Translations under genes and position numbers: made by a program
In this document: in pieces, positions 1 through 6,309 of the stretch
How the letters are laid out: every line of letters starts with the position of its first letter
Position numbering within the stretch: position 1 is the stretch's first letter
Assembly: GCA_035283845.1 (NCBI GenBank)
Contig: DATESZ010000146.1
Coordinates: 1 to 6,513, forward strand
Reading direction: 5' to 3'
From: DATESZ01 sp035283845
GTDB lineage: Bacteria; Desulfobacterota; Syntrophia; Syntrophales; JACQWR01
Length of the DNA stretch: 6,513 nt
The notes under the pieces: model-generated
Seen by the model: the letters and a program-made list of their open reading frames with translations, nothing else
The model's database searches: none
What the model was told of the DNA's origin: nothing

Positions 1-124
1 TGGGCTGTTGTCTCCTGAATTTTAACCCTTCCATCTGTTTCATTCTTAAGTGCCTCCAGAGCAGCTGCTCTGCATCTGTAGGTCTTTTCCTGAAGGCTTT
101 ACCCAATGTTTTTATTCTGTTCAC
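1..124 (-). CDS. DUF559 domain protein, N-terminal 41 codons (cut by window edge)
   Basis: The frame starting at GTG (122-124) stays open to the window edge and encodes 41 residues plus one base. It contains the blocks RKRPTDAEQLLWRHLR (about residues 12-27) and MEGLKFRRQQP (31-41). These match the N-terminal pattern of the DUF559 family (Pfam PF04480), a VSR-like PD-(D/E)XK-fold domain, whose proteins usually continue with an IGxYIVDFVC-like block. That block, with the presumed active site, lies beyond the window. The GTG start is chosen because VNRIKTLGKAF fits the usual short N-terminus and an in-frame stop lies upstream at 143-145. No classical Shine-Dalgarno is present, although the G-rich strand of the adjacent palindrome (GGGGGTG, 8 nt upstream) could act as one. 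Family members are mostly uncharacterised and often sit alone near repeats or mobile DNA. I cannot tell whether the gene is intact downstream. Confidence 0.75.
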   Translation of the reverse strand, partial: MNRIKTLGKAFRKRPTDAEQLLWRHLRMKQMEGLKFRRQQP

Positions 125-132
125 TCTGGAAA

Positions 133-169
133 CACCCCCACCCTAACCCTCCCCCGTCAGAGGGGGAGG
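133..169. repeat. C-rich palindromic intergenic repeat (REP-like), left copy
   Basis: A C-rich arm containing CCCTAACCCTCCCCC (141-155) is followed by a perfect 8-bp GC stem: CCTCCCCC (148-155), loop GTCAGA (156-161), GGGGGAGG (162-169). It lies between the pagL-like stop (222) and the DUF559 start (124). Neither strand has a T-tract after the stem, so it is not a standard intrinsic terminator. The arm closely resembles the split copy near 6310-6333 (shared pattern CACCC, then CCCTAACCC, then TCCCC), so both belong to one dispersed family. REP-type hairpins can stabilise 3' mRNA ends; that role here is inference. The rest of the gap (170-221) shows nothing recognisable. Confidence 0.7.
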
Positions 170-221
170 AAATATTATTTACCCACTCAGTTTGAGAAGG
201 AGCCAAAAAATCATTGATAGA

Positions 222-815
222 TCAGAAAAAGGCCGCATATCCGAAAGTGATAAAGTTGGTGTTAATGCCGCCATTGGGATGGAATAGCCCCGCGTTGGAC
301 ATATGTCGAAAACGATATCCCAGATTCAAGGCAAAATTTTCTTTAAGGAAATAGTATAGTCCCCCCCCGATGGTATCGGAAAAGATAAAGCCGTTTTCCT
401 GTTCTCTGGTAACAAGGGACATGTAATGAGGACCTGCACCAACAAGCAGGTAACCCGATAATTTTTCCGTAAAAGGATAACGATACTGGAGGCCGGGGCT
501 GACGCCGAATTCAAAATTTTCATCAGGGTTATGGGAAGGATTGAACTGGGTTTCAATAAAAAAGGAAAGAACGCCACGATGCTTTTCCAGCCAGGGAAGA
601 TACTTTTTAAGATCCGTTCCTAAATGCCACATCAGCAGAACGGGTTGATAATCACCCTCATGAGTCTTTCCCGACCCGATGCCACTGATAAATGCCGATT
701 CTTTGTATGTTCCTGCCTGACGATAGTCCGGGGCTGCCGCATGAACGAAGGGGGACGGTAAAAAAATTATCAGGCATAAAAAGGGGAACAAGCGACGGGC
801 AATGGGCATTTTCAC
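222..815 (-). CDS. pagL: PagL-like lipid A 3-O-deacylase / acyloxyacyl hydrolase family outer-membrane protein
   Basis: This is a 197-residue protein with a signal peptide: basic MPIARR, a hydrophobic core, and a likely cut after VHA (residue 26). It ends in a small beta-barrel with C-terminal FGYAAFF, where the terminal Phe is typical of outer-membrane proteins. The family signature YRFRHMSNAGLFHPNGGIN (167-185) carries the PagL His (H171) and nucleophilic Ser (S173). In Pseudomonas PagL the triad is His126-Ser128-Glu140; the Glu position (His+14) here is Asn185. Family members remove the 3-linked acyl chain from lipid A in the outer membrane. The start chosen is GTG at 813-815, 9 nt after AAGGAG (825-830); ATG at 807-809 is 15 nt away and less likely. 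The longer frame to 860 overlaps rlmN and adds a charged stretch before the signal peptide. The gene begins 1 nt after the rlmN stop, so translational coupling is likely. Family is confident; deacylase activity is not. Confidence 0.88.
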   Translation of the reverse strand: MKMPIARRLFPFLCLIIFLPSPFVHAAAPDYRQAGTYKESAFISGIGSGKTHEGDYQPVLLMWHLGTDLKKYLPWLEKHRGVLSFFIETQFNPSHNPDENFEFGVSPGLQYRYPFTEKLSGYLLVGAGPHYMSLVTREQENGFIFSDTIGGGLYYFLKENFALNLGYRFRHMSNAGLFHPNGGINTNFITFGYAAFF

Positions 816-816
816 T

Positions 817-1884
817 TTATCTGTCTCCTTGAATAAGGCGGTTTGCGGCCGGGAAGTCATTTTCCCGGCCGCTCAGTTGGCCGCAGGCAGCCATGATATC
901 GCTGCCTTTGCTTGCCCGTAGAATGGCGGTGTAATGGTTCTTCAGAAGCACCTCCCGGAAGGCATGAAGGTCCTTCTCCGCAGGCGCGCAGAGGCGCGAT
1001 TCAGGGAATTCATTAAAAGCGATGATGTTCACCTTGCAGCGGATGCCCTTAAGAAGACGCGCGAGACTTTCCGCGTCGTCACGGGAGGCATTTACACCTT
1101 CAATAAGTATATACTCAAAGGTAAGCATCCTGCGACCCGGCATGGGATATTTGCGGCATGCATCAAGCAATGTCTCCAGAGGGTATTTACGGTTTATGGG
1201 CATTAAAGCGCCTCTTGTTTTGTTATCCGCCGCATTCAGTGAAACGGCCAGATTGATGGAGACGTCTTTTCCCAGTTGCCCGATCATTGGTCCGATGCCG
1301 CAGGTGGAAAGGGTAAGCTTCCGGTTAGAAAAGCCCGGTCCCGGGTCGGAGGTTATGATCCTGATGGCCTTCAATGTGTTTTCGTAATTGTCCAATGGCT
1401 CTCCCATACCCATGAGAACGACGCTTTTTATTTCCGGACCTTCCGGAGTCTTAAACTGGAGAAGGGTAAGCTGACCGGTTATTTCAGAGGGGAGAAGATT
1501 CCTCTTGAGGCCTTGCCTGCCCGTAAGACAGAATTTACATCCCATACGGCAGCCCGCCTGGGTGGAAAGGCAGGCCGTCCAGTGATTTTTACCCGGGATC
1601 AGCACGCTTTCTATAAGAAGGCCGTCTTCCAGTTTGAAGAGAACCTTCTTCGTATTATCACAGGATGTCCGGACTTTGACAAGTTCCGGCTGACTGATTC
1701 TGGCCAGCTCACCGATTTTGACGCGAAAATCCCGGCCAAGCGTTGTCATCTCTTCAAAGGAGGCTGCCCCCTGGTGGTACAACCACTTCATGATCTGCTT
1801 GGCGCGGTACTTTTCCTTGCCGAGGCATGAAATGAGGTTTTCAATCTCCACAAGGGACATATCTTTCAGATTTGCTTTGTCCAT
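817..1884 (-). CDS. rlmN: Dual-specificity 23S rRNA/tRNA (adenine-C2) methyltransferase RlmN
   Basis: This is a 355-residue radical-SAM enzyme that methylates C2 of A2503 in 23S rRNA and, in characterised relatives, A37 of some tRNAs. Numbered from the ATG, an N-terminal helical RNA-binding region (about 1-90) precedes the radical-SAM core. The [4Fe-4S] motif CRMGCKFC gives C112, C116 and C119, and VVLMGMGEPLDN (about 155-166) is the SAM-binding GEP block. The two methyl-transfer cysteines are present: C105, seven residues before the cluster as in E. coli (118 versus 125), and C334 in the C-terminal DIMAACGQL. Length is normal and nothing is missing. The start is ATG at 1882-1884, overlapping the icd stop by one base (TGATG). 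GTG at 1885-1887 is an alternative giving a 4-nt overlap, but a weak GAAAG ribosome site is better spaced for ATG. RlmN is preferred over the resistance enzyme Cfr on overall sequence and housekeeping context. Confidence 0.96.
   Translation of the reverse strand: MDKANLKDMSLVEIENLISCLGKEKYRAKQIMKWLYHQGAASFEEMTTLGRDFRVKIGELARISQPELVKVRTSCDNTKKVLFKLEDGLLIESVLIPGKNHWTACLSTQAGCRMGCKFCLTGRQGLKRNLLPSEITGQLTLLQFKTPEGPEIKSVVLMGMGEPLDNYENTLKAIRIITSDPGPGFSNRKLTLSTCGIGPMIGQLGKDVSINLAVSLNAADNKTRGALMPINRKYPLETLLDACRKYPMPGRRMLTFEYILIEGVNASRDDAESLARLLKGIRCKVNIIAFNEFPESRLCAPAEKDLHAFREVLLKNHYTAILRASKGSDIMAACGQLSGRENDFPAANRLIQGDR
825..830 (-). promoter_or_regulatory. Ribosome-binding site of the pagL-like gene, inside the rlmN 3' end
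   Basis: The minus strand reads AAGGAG, nine bases, then GTG. The site lies within the last codons of rlmN, whose TAA stop (817-819) is one base before the GTG. Its spacing decides the GTG start at 815 over the ATG at 809, and indicates that ribosomes finishing rlmN can reinitiate on the next gene. Confidence 0.7.
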
Positions 1885-3107
1885 CACAGCTTTCGTTGCA
1901 GGTTAGAGGCGATCAATTCGATAAAGTTCTCCGTATTTACTTTCCGGTTGCGGGGGGCATCTTCGGCAACCATAATCAGGTCTCCCGTCATAATGCCCGC
2001 TTCGACGGTTTCTATGGCCGCTTCTTCCAGTTTACCCGCGAAGGAGACTACTTCTGATGTCCCATCGAGTTCACCACGTTTGCGCAGGCAGCCGGACCAT
2101 GCAAAAATCAGGGCCATGGAGTTGGTGGATGTTTCCTGGCCCGCCATATGCTTGTAGTAGTGTTTCTGCACCGTGCCGTGCGCCGCTTCATATTCGAAAT
2201 AGCCCTGCGGGGAAACGAGAACGGAGGTCATCATGGCTAAGCTGCCGTTTGCCGAGGCGATCATGTCGGACATGACGTCACCGTCGTAGTTTTTCAGCGC
2301 CCAGAGCACCCCTCCTTCGTGCTTCATGATACGGGCAACGGCATCATCGATCAGGGTAAAGAAGTATTCTATTCCCGCCTCGCGGTATCTTTCCCGCCAG
2401 TTGTTTTCGTACTCCCTATGGAAAATATCCCGGAAACGGGCGTCGTAGGTCTTGGAAATGGTATCTTTGGCGCTGAACCAGAGATCGACCTTCTGATCCA
2501 GGGCGAAGGTGAAGCAGGCACGGGCGAAACTTTCTATGGAGGCATCGGTATTATGCATGCCCTGAATAATTCCCGGTTCCGTAAACTCCTTGATGGTCTT
2601 TCTTACCGGACTGCCGACGCCTGCGGGCGTAAAGACCAGTTCGGCTGTGCCGGCGCCGTTTACGCTCATTTCCGTGTTGCTGTACACGTCGCCGTAAGCG
2701 TGCCTACCGATAATGATCGGTTTTTTCCAGTTGGAAACGGCGGGTCGGATGTTTTTGGCGATGATCGGTTTTCTAAATACCGTGCCGTCCAGCATGCCCC
2801 TGATTGTGGCGTTGGGGCTCTTCCAGGCTTTTTTCAATTTGTATTCTTGAACCCGGTCCCCATTGGGGGTAATGGTGGCGCATTTTACCCCCACTCCGTA
2901 TTTCATAATGGCCCGTGCGGCGTCGATAGTTACCTGGTCATCCGTTTCATCGCGATGCCTTACATGCAGGTCATAATGCTCGAGTTTCATGTCCAAGTGG
3001 GGCAGGAGCAGTTTCTCCTTCACCATATGCCACATGATCCTCGTCATTTCGTCTCCGTCCATCTCCACGATGGGGGTTCCCACTCTTATTTTATTCTTAG
3101 GCGACAT
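1884..3107 (-). CDS. icd: NADP-dependent isocitrate dehydrogenase, eukaryote-like (subfamily II)
   Basis: This 407-residue cytosolic enzyme oxidatively decarboxylates isocitrate to 2-oxoglutarate. It aligns along its whole length with human IDH1-type enzymes rather than E. coli Icd: VEMDGDEMTRI (14-24), KCATITPN (75-82), WKSPNATIR (95-103), GRHAYGD (134-140), NYDGDVMSD (273-281), AAHGTVQKHY (308-317) and QETSTN (324-329). Isocitrate-binding residues S97, N99, R103, R112 and R135 (equivalent to IDH1 R132), plus K214, are present. The metal-binding aspartates are D254, D277 and D281. NADP preference is supported by K315 and H316 (IDH1 R314, H315) and by R259 and K262 (Q257, K260). The start is ATG at 3105-3107: it gives the family's usual length and avoids overlap with acn, whereas the longer frame to 3191 adds 28 unrelated residues. 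It lies 10 nt after the acn stop, so the two consecutive pathway steps are co-transcribed. Confidence 0.95.
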   Translation of the reverse strand: MSPKNKIRVGTPIVEMDGDEMTRIMWHMVKEKLLLPHLDMKLEHYDLHVRHRDETDDQVTIDAARAIMKYGVGVKCATITPNGDRVQEYKLKKAWKSPNATIRGMLDGTVFRKPIIAKNIRPAVSNWKKPIIIGRHAYGDVYSNTEMSVNGAGTAELVFTPAGVGSPVRKTIKEFTEPGIIQGMHNTDASIESFARACFTFALDQKVDLWFSAKDTISKTYDARFRDIFHREYENNWRERYREAGIEYFFTLIDDAVARIMKHEGGVLWALKNYDGDVMSDMIASANGSLAMMTSVLVSPQGYFEYEAAHGTVQKHYYKHMAGQETSTNSMALIFAWSGCLRKRGELDGTSEVVSFAGKLEEAAIETVEAGIMTGDLIMVAEDAPRNRKVNTENFIELIASNLQRKL

Positions 3108-3117
3108 GTTATCATCT

Positions 3118-5046
3118 TTAACGTAGATTAAGGGCGCCTCCGGCCAGCAATAACATCTTCTGACGTTCCGAAAAATCGTTTGCTGCTTCAAAAGACACCT
3201 GACGGGACAGATTTTTCACCACAACTTTATCCCTTTTCGCAAGGATGCTCCTTATGTTTTCTATTGCCAGGAGGTCGCCCTGGCTCAGGGAGTTGTATGC
3301 ATCTTCGTCAATGGTAAGCGGCAGGATGCCGAAATTTATCAGATTTGCCACGTGTATCCTTTCAAAGGAACGGGCGATAATGGCCTTCACTCCCAAGTGC
3401 ATGGGACAGATAGCGGCCTGTTCCCGCGAAGAACCCTGGCCATAGGAAAGTCCGGCAACGATAAAATTGTGCCTCCCCTCATCTCTTATCTTTTTTGCCC
3501 TCAGCGAAAATTTTCTGTCTATCGGGGCAAAGACGAATTCGGCGTATTTGGAAATATTGGAACGGTACTTCATCAGGTCGCCCGCCGGCATGATGTGATC
3601 CGTGGTGATATTGTTTCCAACTTTAATGGTTACCTCGCCGGAAATAACATCGGGGAGCGGCCGGCCGGCCGGCGGGTCTCCGATATTCGGTCCCCTGTGA
3701 ATCCTGACGGCGCCGCCAGTCGTCTTTACATCTGGTTTAATGATCATGCGGTCGTCAATATGAAACTCTGCCGGCATCTTTACCTTGGGATAGGGGATGC
3801 CGAGGTCGCGCGGGTCCGTAAAGGTTCCCGTTATTACTGCTGCTACAGCCGTTTCCGGGCTGACAAGATAGACATCGGCGTCTTTTGTGCCCGATCTTCC
3901 CGGAAAGTTCCGGTTGGAAGTTCTCAGGGAAACGCCCTTTGTAGAGGGGCTTTGGCTGTTGCCGATACAGAATCCGCAGGCGTTCTCCATGAATCTTGCA
4001 CCCGAGGAGATCAGATCGGCAAGATAGCCGTCGCGCTCAATATTTTCCAGCACCTGTTTCGAACCTGGGGCGATGATGAAACTTACATCGGGGTGAACCA
4101 CCCTTCCCTTGAGGATGCATGCCGCCGTTGCCAGATCCACGTAAGAGGAATTAGTGCAACTGCCTAAACAGACCTGTTGCACCTCGATTTTTTCCATGTC
4201 CCTTACTGTGCCGATGTTATCGGGACTATGGGGTTTTGCCGTCATAGGCTCGAGCTCCGAGAGATTGATGTCTACGATTCTTTCATAGACGGAATCCCTG
4301 TCGGCGGAAATTTCCCGCCAGTCGGCCACCCTTTTTTCCGCTTTCAGGAATGCCTTTGTCATTTCGTCGCCAGGGAAGATCGAGGTCGTAACGCCGCACT
4401 CGGCGCCCATGTTGGCGATAGTGGCCCGCTCCGGTACGGACAGGGCTGCCGTGCCCTGGCCTCCGTATTCAAAAACACGACCAACATTCCCCTTGGTTGT
4501 AAAAATCTGGAGTACCCTGAGAATAATGTCTTTTGCCGAAACCCAAGGCTGAAGAGAGCCGGTGAGGTTGATCTTTATTGTCCGCGGGTAGACAAAGTAA
4601 AAAGGTTCGCCCGCCATGGCTAATGCCACGTCAAGGCCGCCGACCCCGATGGCCAGCATTCCGAGTGCGCCGGCCGTGGGGGTATGGCTGTCGGCGCCGA
4701 TCAGGGTGGCGCCCGGCTTACCGAAACGCTCCAGATGCACCTGATGACAGATGCCGTTGCCCGGCCGGGAAAGATGAATACCGTACTTTTGAGCGATGTT
4801 CCGCAGATACCGGTGGTCGTCTGCATTTTCAAACCCGATCTGAACCGTGTTGTGGTCGATGTAGCTGACCGACAGGTCGGTTTTTATCGCAGATACGCCC
4901 ATCGACTCGAATTGCAGATAGGCCATTGTACCGGTGGCATCCTGAGTCAGGGTCTGATCTATTCTTATTCCTATCTCATTGTCTGGTATGGCATTGCCGG
5001 AGACAAGATGCGCCTCAATGATTTTTTGCGTAATGGTTTTACCCAT
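3118..5046 (-). CDS. acn: Aconitate hydratase, Aquifex-type single-chain aconitase
   Basis: This 642-residue protein interconverts citrate and isocitrate with a [4Fe-4S] cluster. It is shorter than AcnA or AcnB (about 890 and 860) and resembles LeuC plus LeuD joined in one chain, the form TIGR01342 describes as Aquifex-type. Visible blocks are IRIDQTLTQDATGTMAYL (27-44), GADSHTPTAGALG (117-129) and LGSCTNSSYVDLA (294-306, cluster Cys C297). ENACGFCIGNSQSP (354-367) supplies C357 and C360. The swivel domain has TTDHIMPAG (481-489), YGQGSSREQAA (535-545, catalytic Ser region) and ARSFERIHVANLINFGILPL (558-577). The start is ATG at 5044-5046, six bases after AAGGGA. The upstream in-frame ATG at 5059-5061 lacks a ribosome site and adds only MKGTP. 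It is the first gene of the compact acn-icd-rlmN-pagL series. A homoaconitase or LeuC-type function is less likely because icd follows immediately. Confidence 0.95.
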   Translation of the reverse strand: MGKTITQKIIEAHLVSGNAIPDNEIGIRIDQTLTQDATGTMAYLQFESMGVSAIKTDLSVSYIDHNTVQIGFENADDHRYLRNIAQKYGIHLSRPGNGICHQVHLERFGKPGATLIGADSHTPTAGALGMLAIGVGGLDVALAMAGEPFYFVYPRTIKINLTGSLQPWVSAKDIILRVLQIFTTKGNVGRVFEYGGQGTAALSVPERATIANMGAECGVTTSIFPGDEMTKAFLKAEKRVADWREISADRDSVYERIVDINLSELEPMTAKPHSPDNIGTVRDMEKIEVQQVCLGSCTNSSYVDLATAACILKGRVVHPDVSFIIAPGSKQVLENIERDGYLADLISSGARFMENACGFCIGNSQSPSTKGVSLRTSNRNFPGRSGTKDADVYLVSPETAVAAVITGTFTDPRDLGIPYPKVKMPAEFHIDDRMIIKPDVKTTGGAVRIHRGPNIGDPPAGRPLPDVISGEVTIKVGNNITTDHIMPAGDLMKYRSNISKYAEFVFAPIDRKFSLRAKKIRDEGRHNFIVAGLSYGQGSSREQAAICPMHLGVKAIIARSFERIHVANLINFGILPLTIDEDAYNSLSQGDLLAIENIRSILAKRDKVVVKNLSRQVSFEAANDFSERQKMLLLAGGALNLR

Positions 5047-5052
5047 AGGTGT

Positions 5053-5058
5053 TCCCTT
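5053..5058 (-). promoter_or_regulatory. Ribosome-binding site of the aconitase gene
   Basis: The minus strand reads AAGGGA, six bases, then ATG (5044-5046). The site overlaps the upstream ATG at 5059-5061, so translation from that ATG would run through it. This supports the shorter aconitase N-terminus, which begins MGKTITQK. Confidence 0.65.
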
Positions 5059-5126
5059 CATAATTGTACTTGGGATGTAAAGCGGAGTAAGCTATAAAAA
5101 ACAGGGAGACAAAGCAAGAAGAAATA

Positions 5127-5181
5127 TAACTACTCAGAAGTCAGAAGCCAGAATTCAGGAGTCAGAATGAATGAGTAGTTA
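5127..5181. repeat. Heptamer tandem repeat inside a 10-bp inverted repeat, between the P60 and aconitase genes
   Basis: Perfect inverted arms TAACTACTCA (5127-5136) and TGAGTAGTTA (5172-5181) enclose 35 nt. From 5131 five 7-nt units run head to tail: TACTCAG, AAGTCAG, AAGCCAG, AATTCAG, GAGTCAG (to 5165), with consensus close to AAGTCAG. The right arm contains the stop codon of the P60 gene (TTA on this strand, 5179-5181). Read on the minus strand, the second arm is followed by a loose T-rich run (TATATTTCTTCTT), so a weak terminator or 3'-end stabiliser is possible, but the stem is AT-rich with a long loop. It looks like a dispersed intergenic repeat rather than coding DNA. The remaining gap (5059-5126) holds no convincing promoter. 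Confidence 0.65.
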
Positions 5182-6153
5182 CAATACTTCTTCATCAAGA
5201 CCTTTAAGCCGGACTGCCTTGACAAAGCGTTTGTTGAAGTAAGGCTCATCCAGATTGTTGATCCTCACCTCATTCTGGAGGGAGGAGGCGTGCACAAACT
5301 CGTTGTTGCCGATGTAAATGCCCACATGGCCGAAGGCGCGCCTGGTATTAAAGAAAACCAGATCACCTTCTATCAATTCAGCCTTGGCGATGCGCATACC
5401 CACGGAGGCTTGCTCGCGGGCCGTACGGGGCAGTCTGATGTCAAAAAGATCATATATCTTTTTTACGAAGGCGGAACAATCCAGACCACGCAGGGAAACT
5501 CCCCCCAGTCTGTAAGGCGCGCCGAGAAAGGCTGTTGCCACCTTGACGAGCAGCTTTCGTTCCTCGGGATTATGCCATTTGCCCAGTAGTTCCGCATCGG
5601 AGTTTATGCTATTTTCGGTTTCTCTCAGGGGCAGATTATCGGTTGAAGCATCGACCAGGCCGCCGTCTTCTTCAGATTCAGCCAGTTCAGTGGATTTACC
5701 GGCAGATTTTGCCGTTTTTTCTCGACCTGCGTTTGCCTTTTTGGATAGAATGATTTTCTGTCCGATCTTCAGATTATTGCTGCGGAGGTTATTATTCTTT
5801 TTAATTTCTTTTACCGAAAATCCCGTTTTACGAGAGATACCATAGAGATTATCACCTTTTTTTACCATATAGGAAGATGATTTAGGCAGAGGGGATTTTT
5901 TTGCAGTTTTTTGCTTTACCTGTTTAGGAATTACGGGGGACTGCCCGGTTTGAAGCGTGCCGCCATCCAGGCTGTTGGCTTCTTGCAAGGCTTCTATGGT
6001 CACACCATTCTTCTTGGCTATTATGGAGATGGAATCACCGCGCTTTTCCTTGTATGGCGCTACTTTGGCAAGCGCTTCCCCGCTGATGCTGATACCGAAC
6101 GACAAGAACAGGACTATCAGTCCCATCCACAGGAAAATCCGTCGTTTCATCAT
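5179..6153 (-). CDS. Secreted LysM-LysM-NlpC/P60 peptidoglycan endopeptidase
   Basis: This 324-residue protein probably cleaves D,L bonds in peptidoglycan stem peptides, typically D-Glu to diaminopimelate, in the periplasm. Residues 1-29 form a signal peptide: MMKRR, a hydrophobic core, and a probable cut after ALA. There is no lipobox Cys, unlike E. coli Spr/MepS. LysM 1 (about 34-76) is divergent: it keeps GDSISIIAKKNGVT but ends GQSPVIP. LysM 2 (95-137, YMVKKGDNLYGISRKTG) is canonical. A Lys/Ser then Glu/Asp-rich linker (138-195) leads to the NlpC/P60 domain (about 200-316). Its catalytic residues are C226 in LDCSAF, H276 in GHVGIYIG and H288 in FVHAS. The start is ATG at 6151-6153, after GAGGAGGT; the adjacent ATG at 6148-6150 is equally possible. 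The open frame to 6282 would add 43 residues before the signal peptide and has no ribosome site. It appears to be a separate unit upstream of acn. Confidence 0.93.
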   Translation of the reverse strand: MMKRRIFLWMGLIVLFLSFGISISGEALAKVAPYKEKRGDSISIIAKKNGVTIEALQEANSLDGGTLQTGQSPVIPKQVKQKTAKKSPLPKSSSYMVKKGDNLYGISRKTGFSVKEIKKNNNLRSNNLKIGQKIILSKKANAGREKTAKSAGKSTELAESEEDGGLVDASTDNLPLRETENSINSDAELLGKWHNPEERKLLVKVATAFLGAPYRLGGVSLRGLDCSAFVKKIYDLFDIRLPRTAREQASVGMRIAKAELIEGDLVFFNTRRAFGHVGIYIGNNEFVHASSLQNEVRINNLDEPYFNKRFVKAVRLKGLDEEVL

Positions 6154-6158
6154 GAAGT

Positions 6159-6166
6159 ACCTCCTC
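6159..6166 (-). promoter_or_regulatory. Strong ribosome-binding site of the P60 endopeptidase gene
   Basis: The minus strand reads GAGGAGGT followed by ACTTC and ATGATG. This near-perfect Shine-Dalgarno places the start at 6153 or 6150, immediately before the signal peptide, and excludes the longer reading frame that begins at 6282. Confidence 0.8.
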
Positions 6167-6238
6167 TTTATATTAATCGGGGGTTGCCCCACTTTTACAA
6201 CGATGCACAGATTTTGACGAGGGATGACAAACTGTACA

Positions 6239-6266
6239 TATATAGGTTGTGCCTCTTTACTGTAAA
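6239..6266 (-). promoter_or_regulatory. Candidate sigma-70-type promoter for the P60 endopeptidase gene
   Basis: On the minus strand TTTACA (6261-6266) is followed after 16 nt by TATATA (6239-6244), in an AT-rich stretch. This would give a leader of about 80 nt before ATG 6153. An overlapping alternative is TTGACT (6277-6282), 17 nt, then TAAAGA (6254-6259). The leader contains a small GGGG-CAA-CCCC hairpin (6180-6190) but nothing I recognise as a riboswitch. This is consensus matching only; the upstream position and AT-richness are the main support. Confidence 0.35.
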
Positions 6267-6309
6267 TATTTTCCAAAGTCAAAATATTTTTTCATCTGAA
6301 AATACTTTT

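Noticed and set aside
57..72. Perfect 16-bp palindrome CAGAGCAGCTGCTCTG
   Set aside because: It lies in the coding sequence for the conserved DAEQLLW block of the DUF559 gene, so codon choice explains it. There is no evidence for an operator.
141..150. Telomere-like CCCTAACCCT motif
   Set aside because: It is a single short occurrence within a bacterial C-rich palindromic repeat, not a telomere array or eukaryotic contamination.
148..169. Intrinsic terminator after the pagL-like gene
   Set aside because: The stem is strong, but on the minus strand it is followed by GTTAGGGTGGGG rather than a T-tract, so it does not meet the terminator pattern.
2319..3131. Long plus-strand open frame (270 codons) opposite icd
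   Set aside because: It is antisense to a full-length, motif-complete isocitrate dehydrogenase, and its translation shows no recognisable domain. It is a shadow of codon usage in the real gene.
3660..3673. GC-only palindrome GCCGGCCGGCCGGC
   Set aside because: It is inside the aconitase gene in the interdomain linker, where Pro, Ala, Gly and Arg codons generate it. It is probably compositional.
3352..4167. Long plus-strand open frame (271 codons) opposite acn
   Set aside because: It is antisense to the conserved aconitase, with no family motif and no convincing ribosome site. It is a shadow frame.
5063..5068. TACAAT as a -10 box for the aconitase gene
   Set aside because: It matches the consensus well, but no reasonable -35 box lies 16-18 nt upstream, and initiation would leave a leader of only about 10 nt. 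Too weak to annotate.
6154..6282. 43-residue N-terminal extension of the P60 protein
   Set aside because: It would precede the signal peptide and lacks a ribosome site, while a strong GAGGAGGT directs initiation at 6153 or 6150. The stretch is AT-rich and promoter-like.
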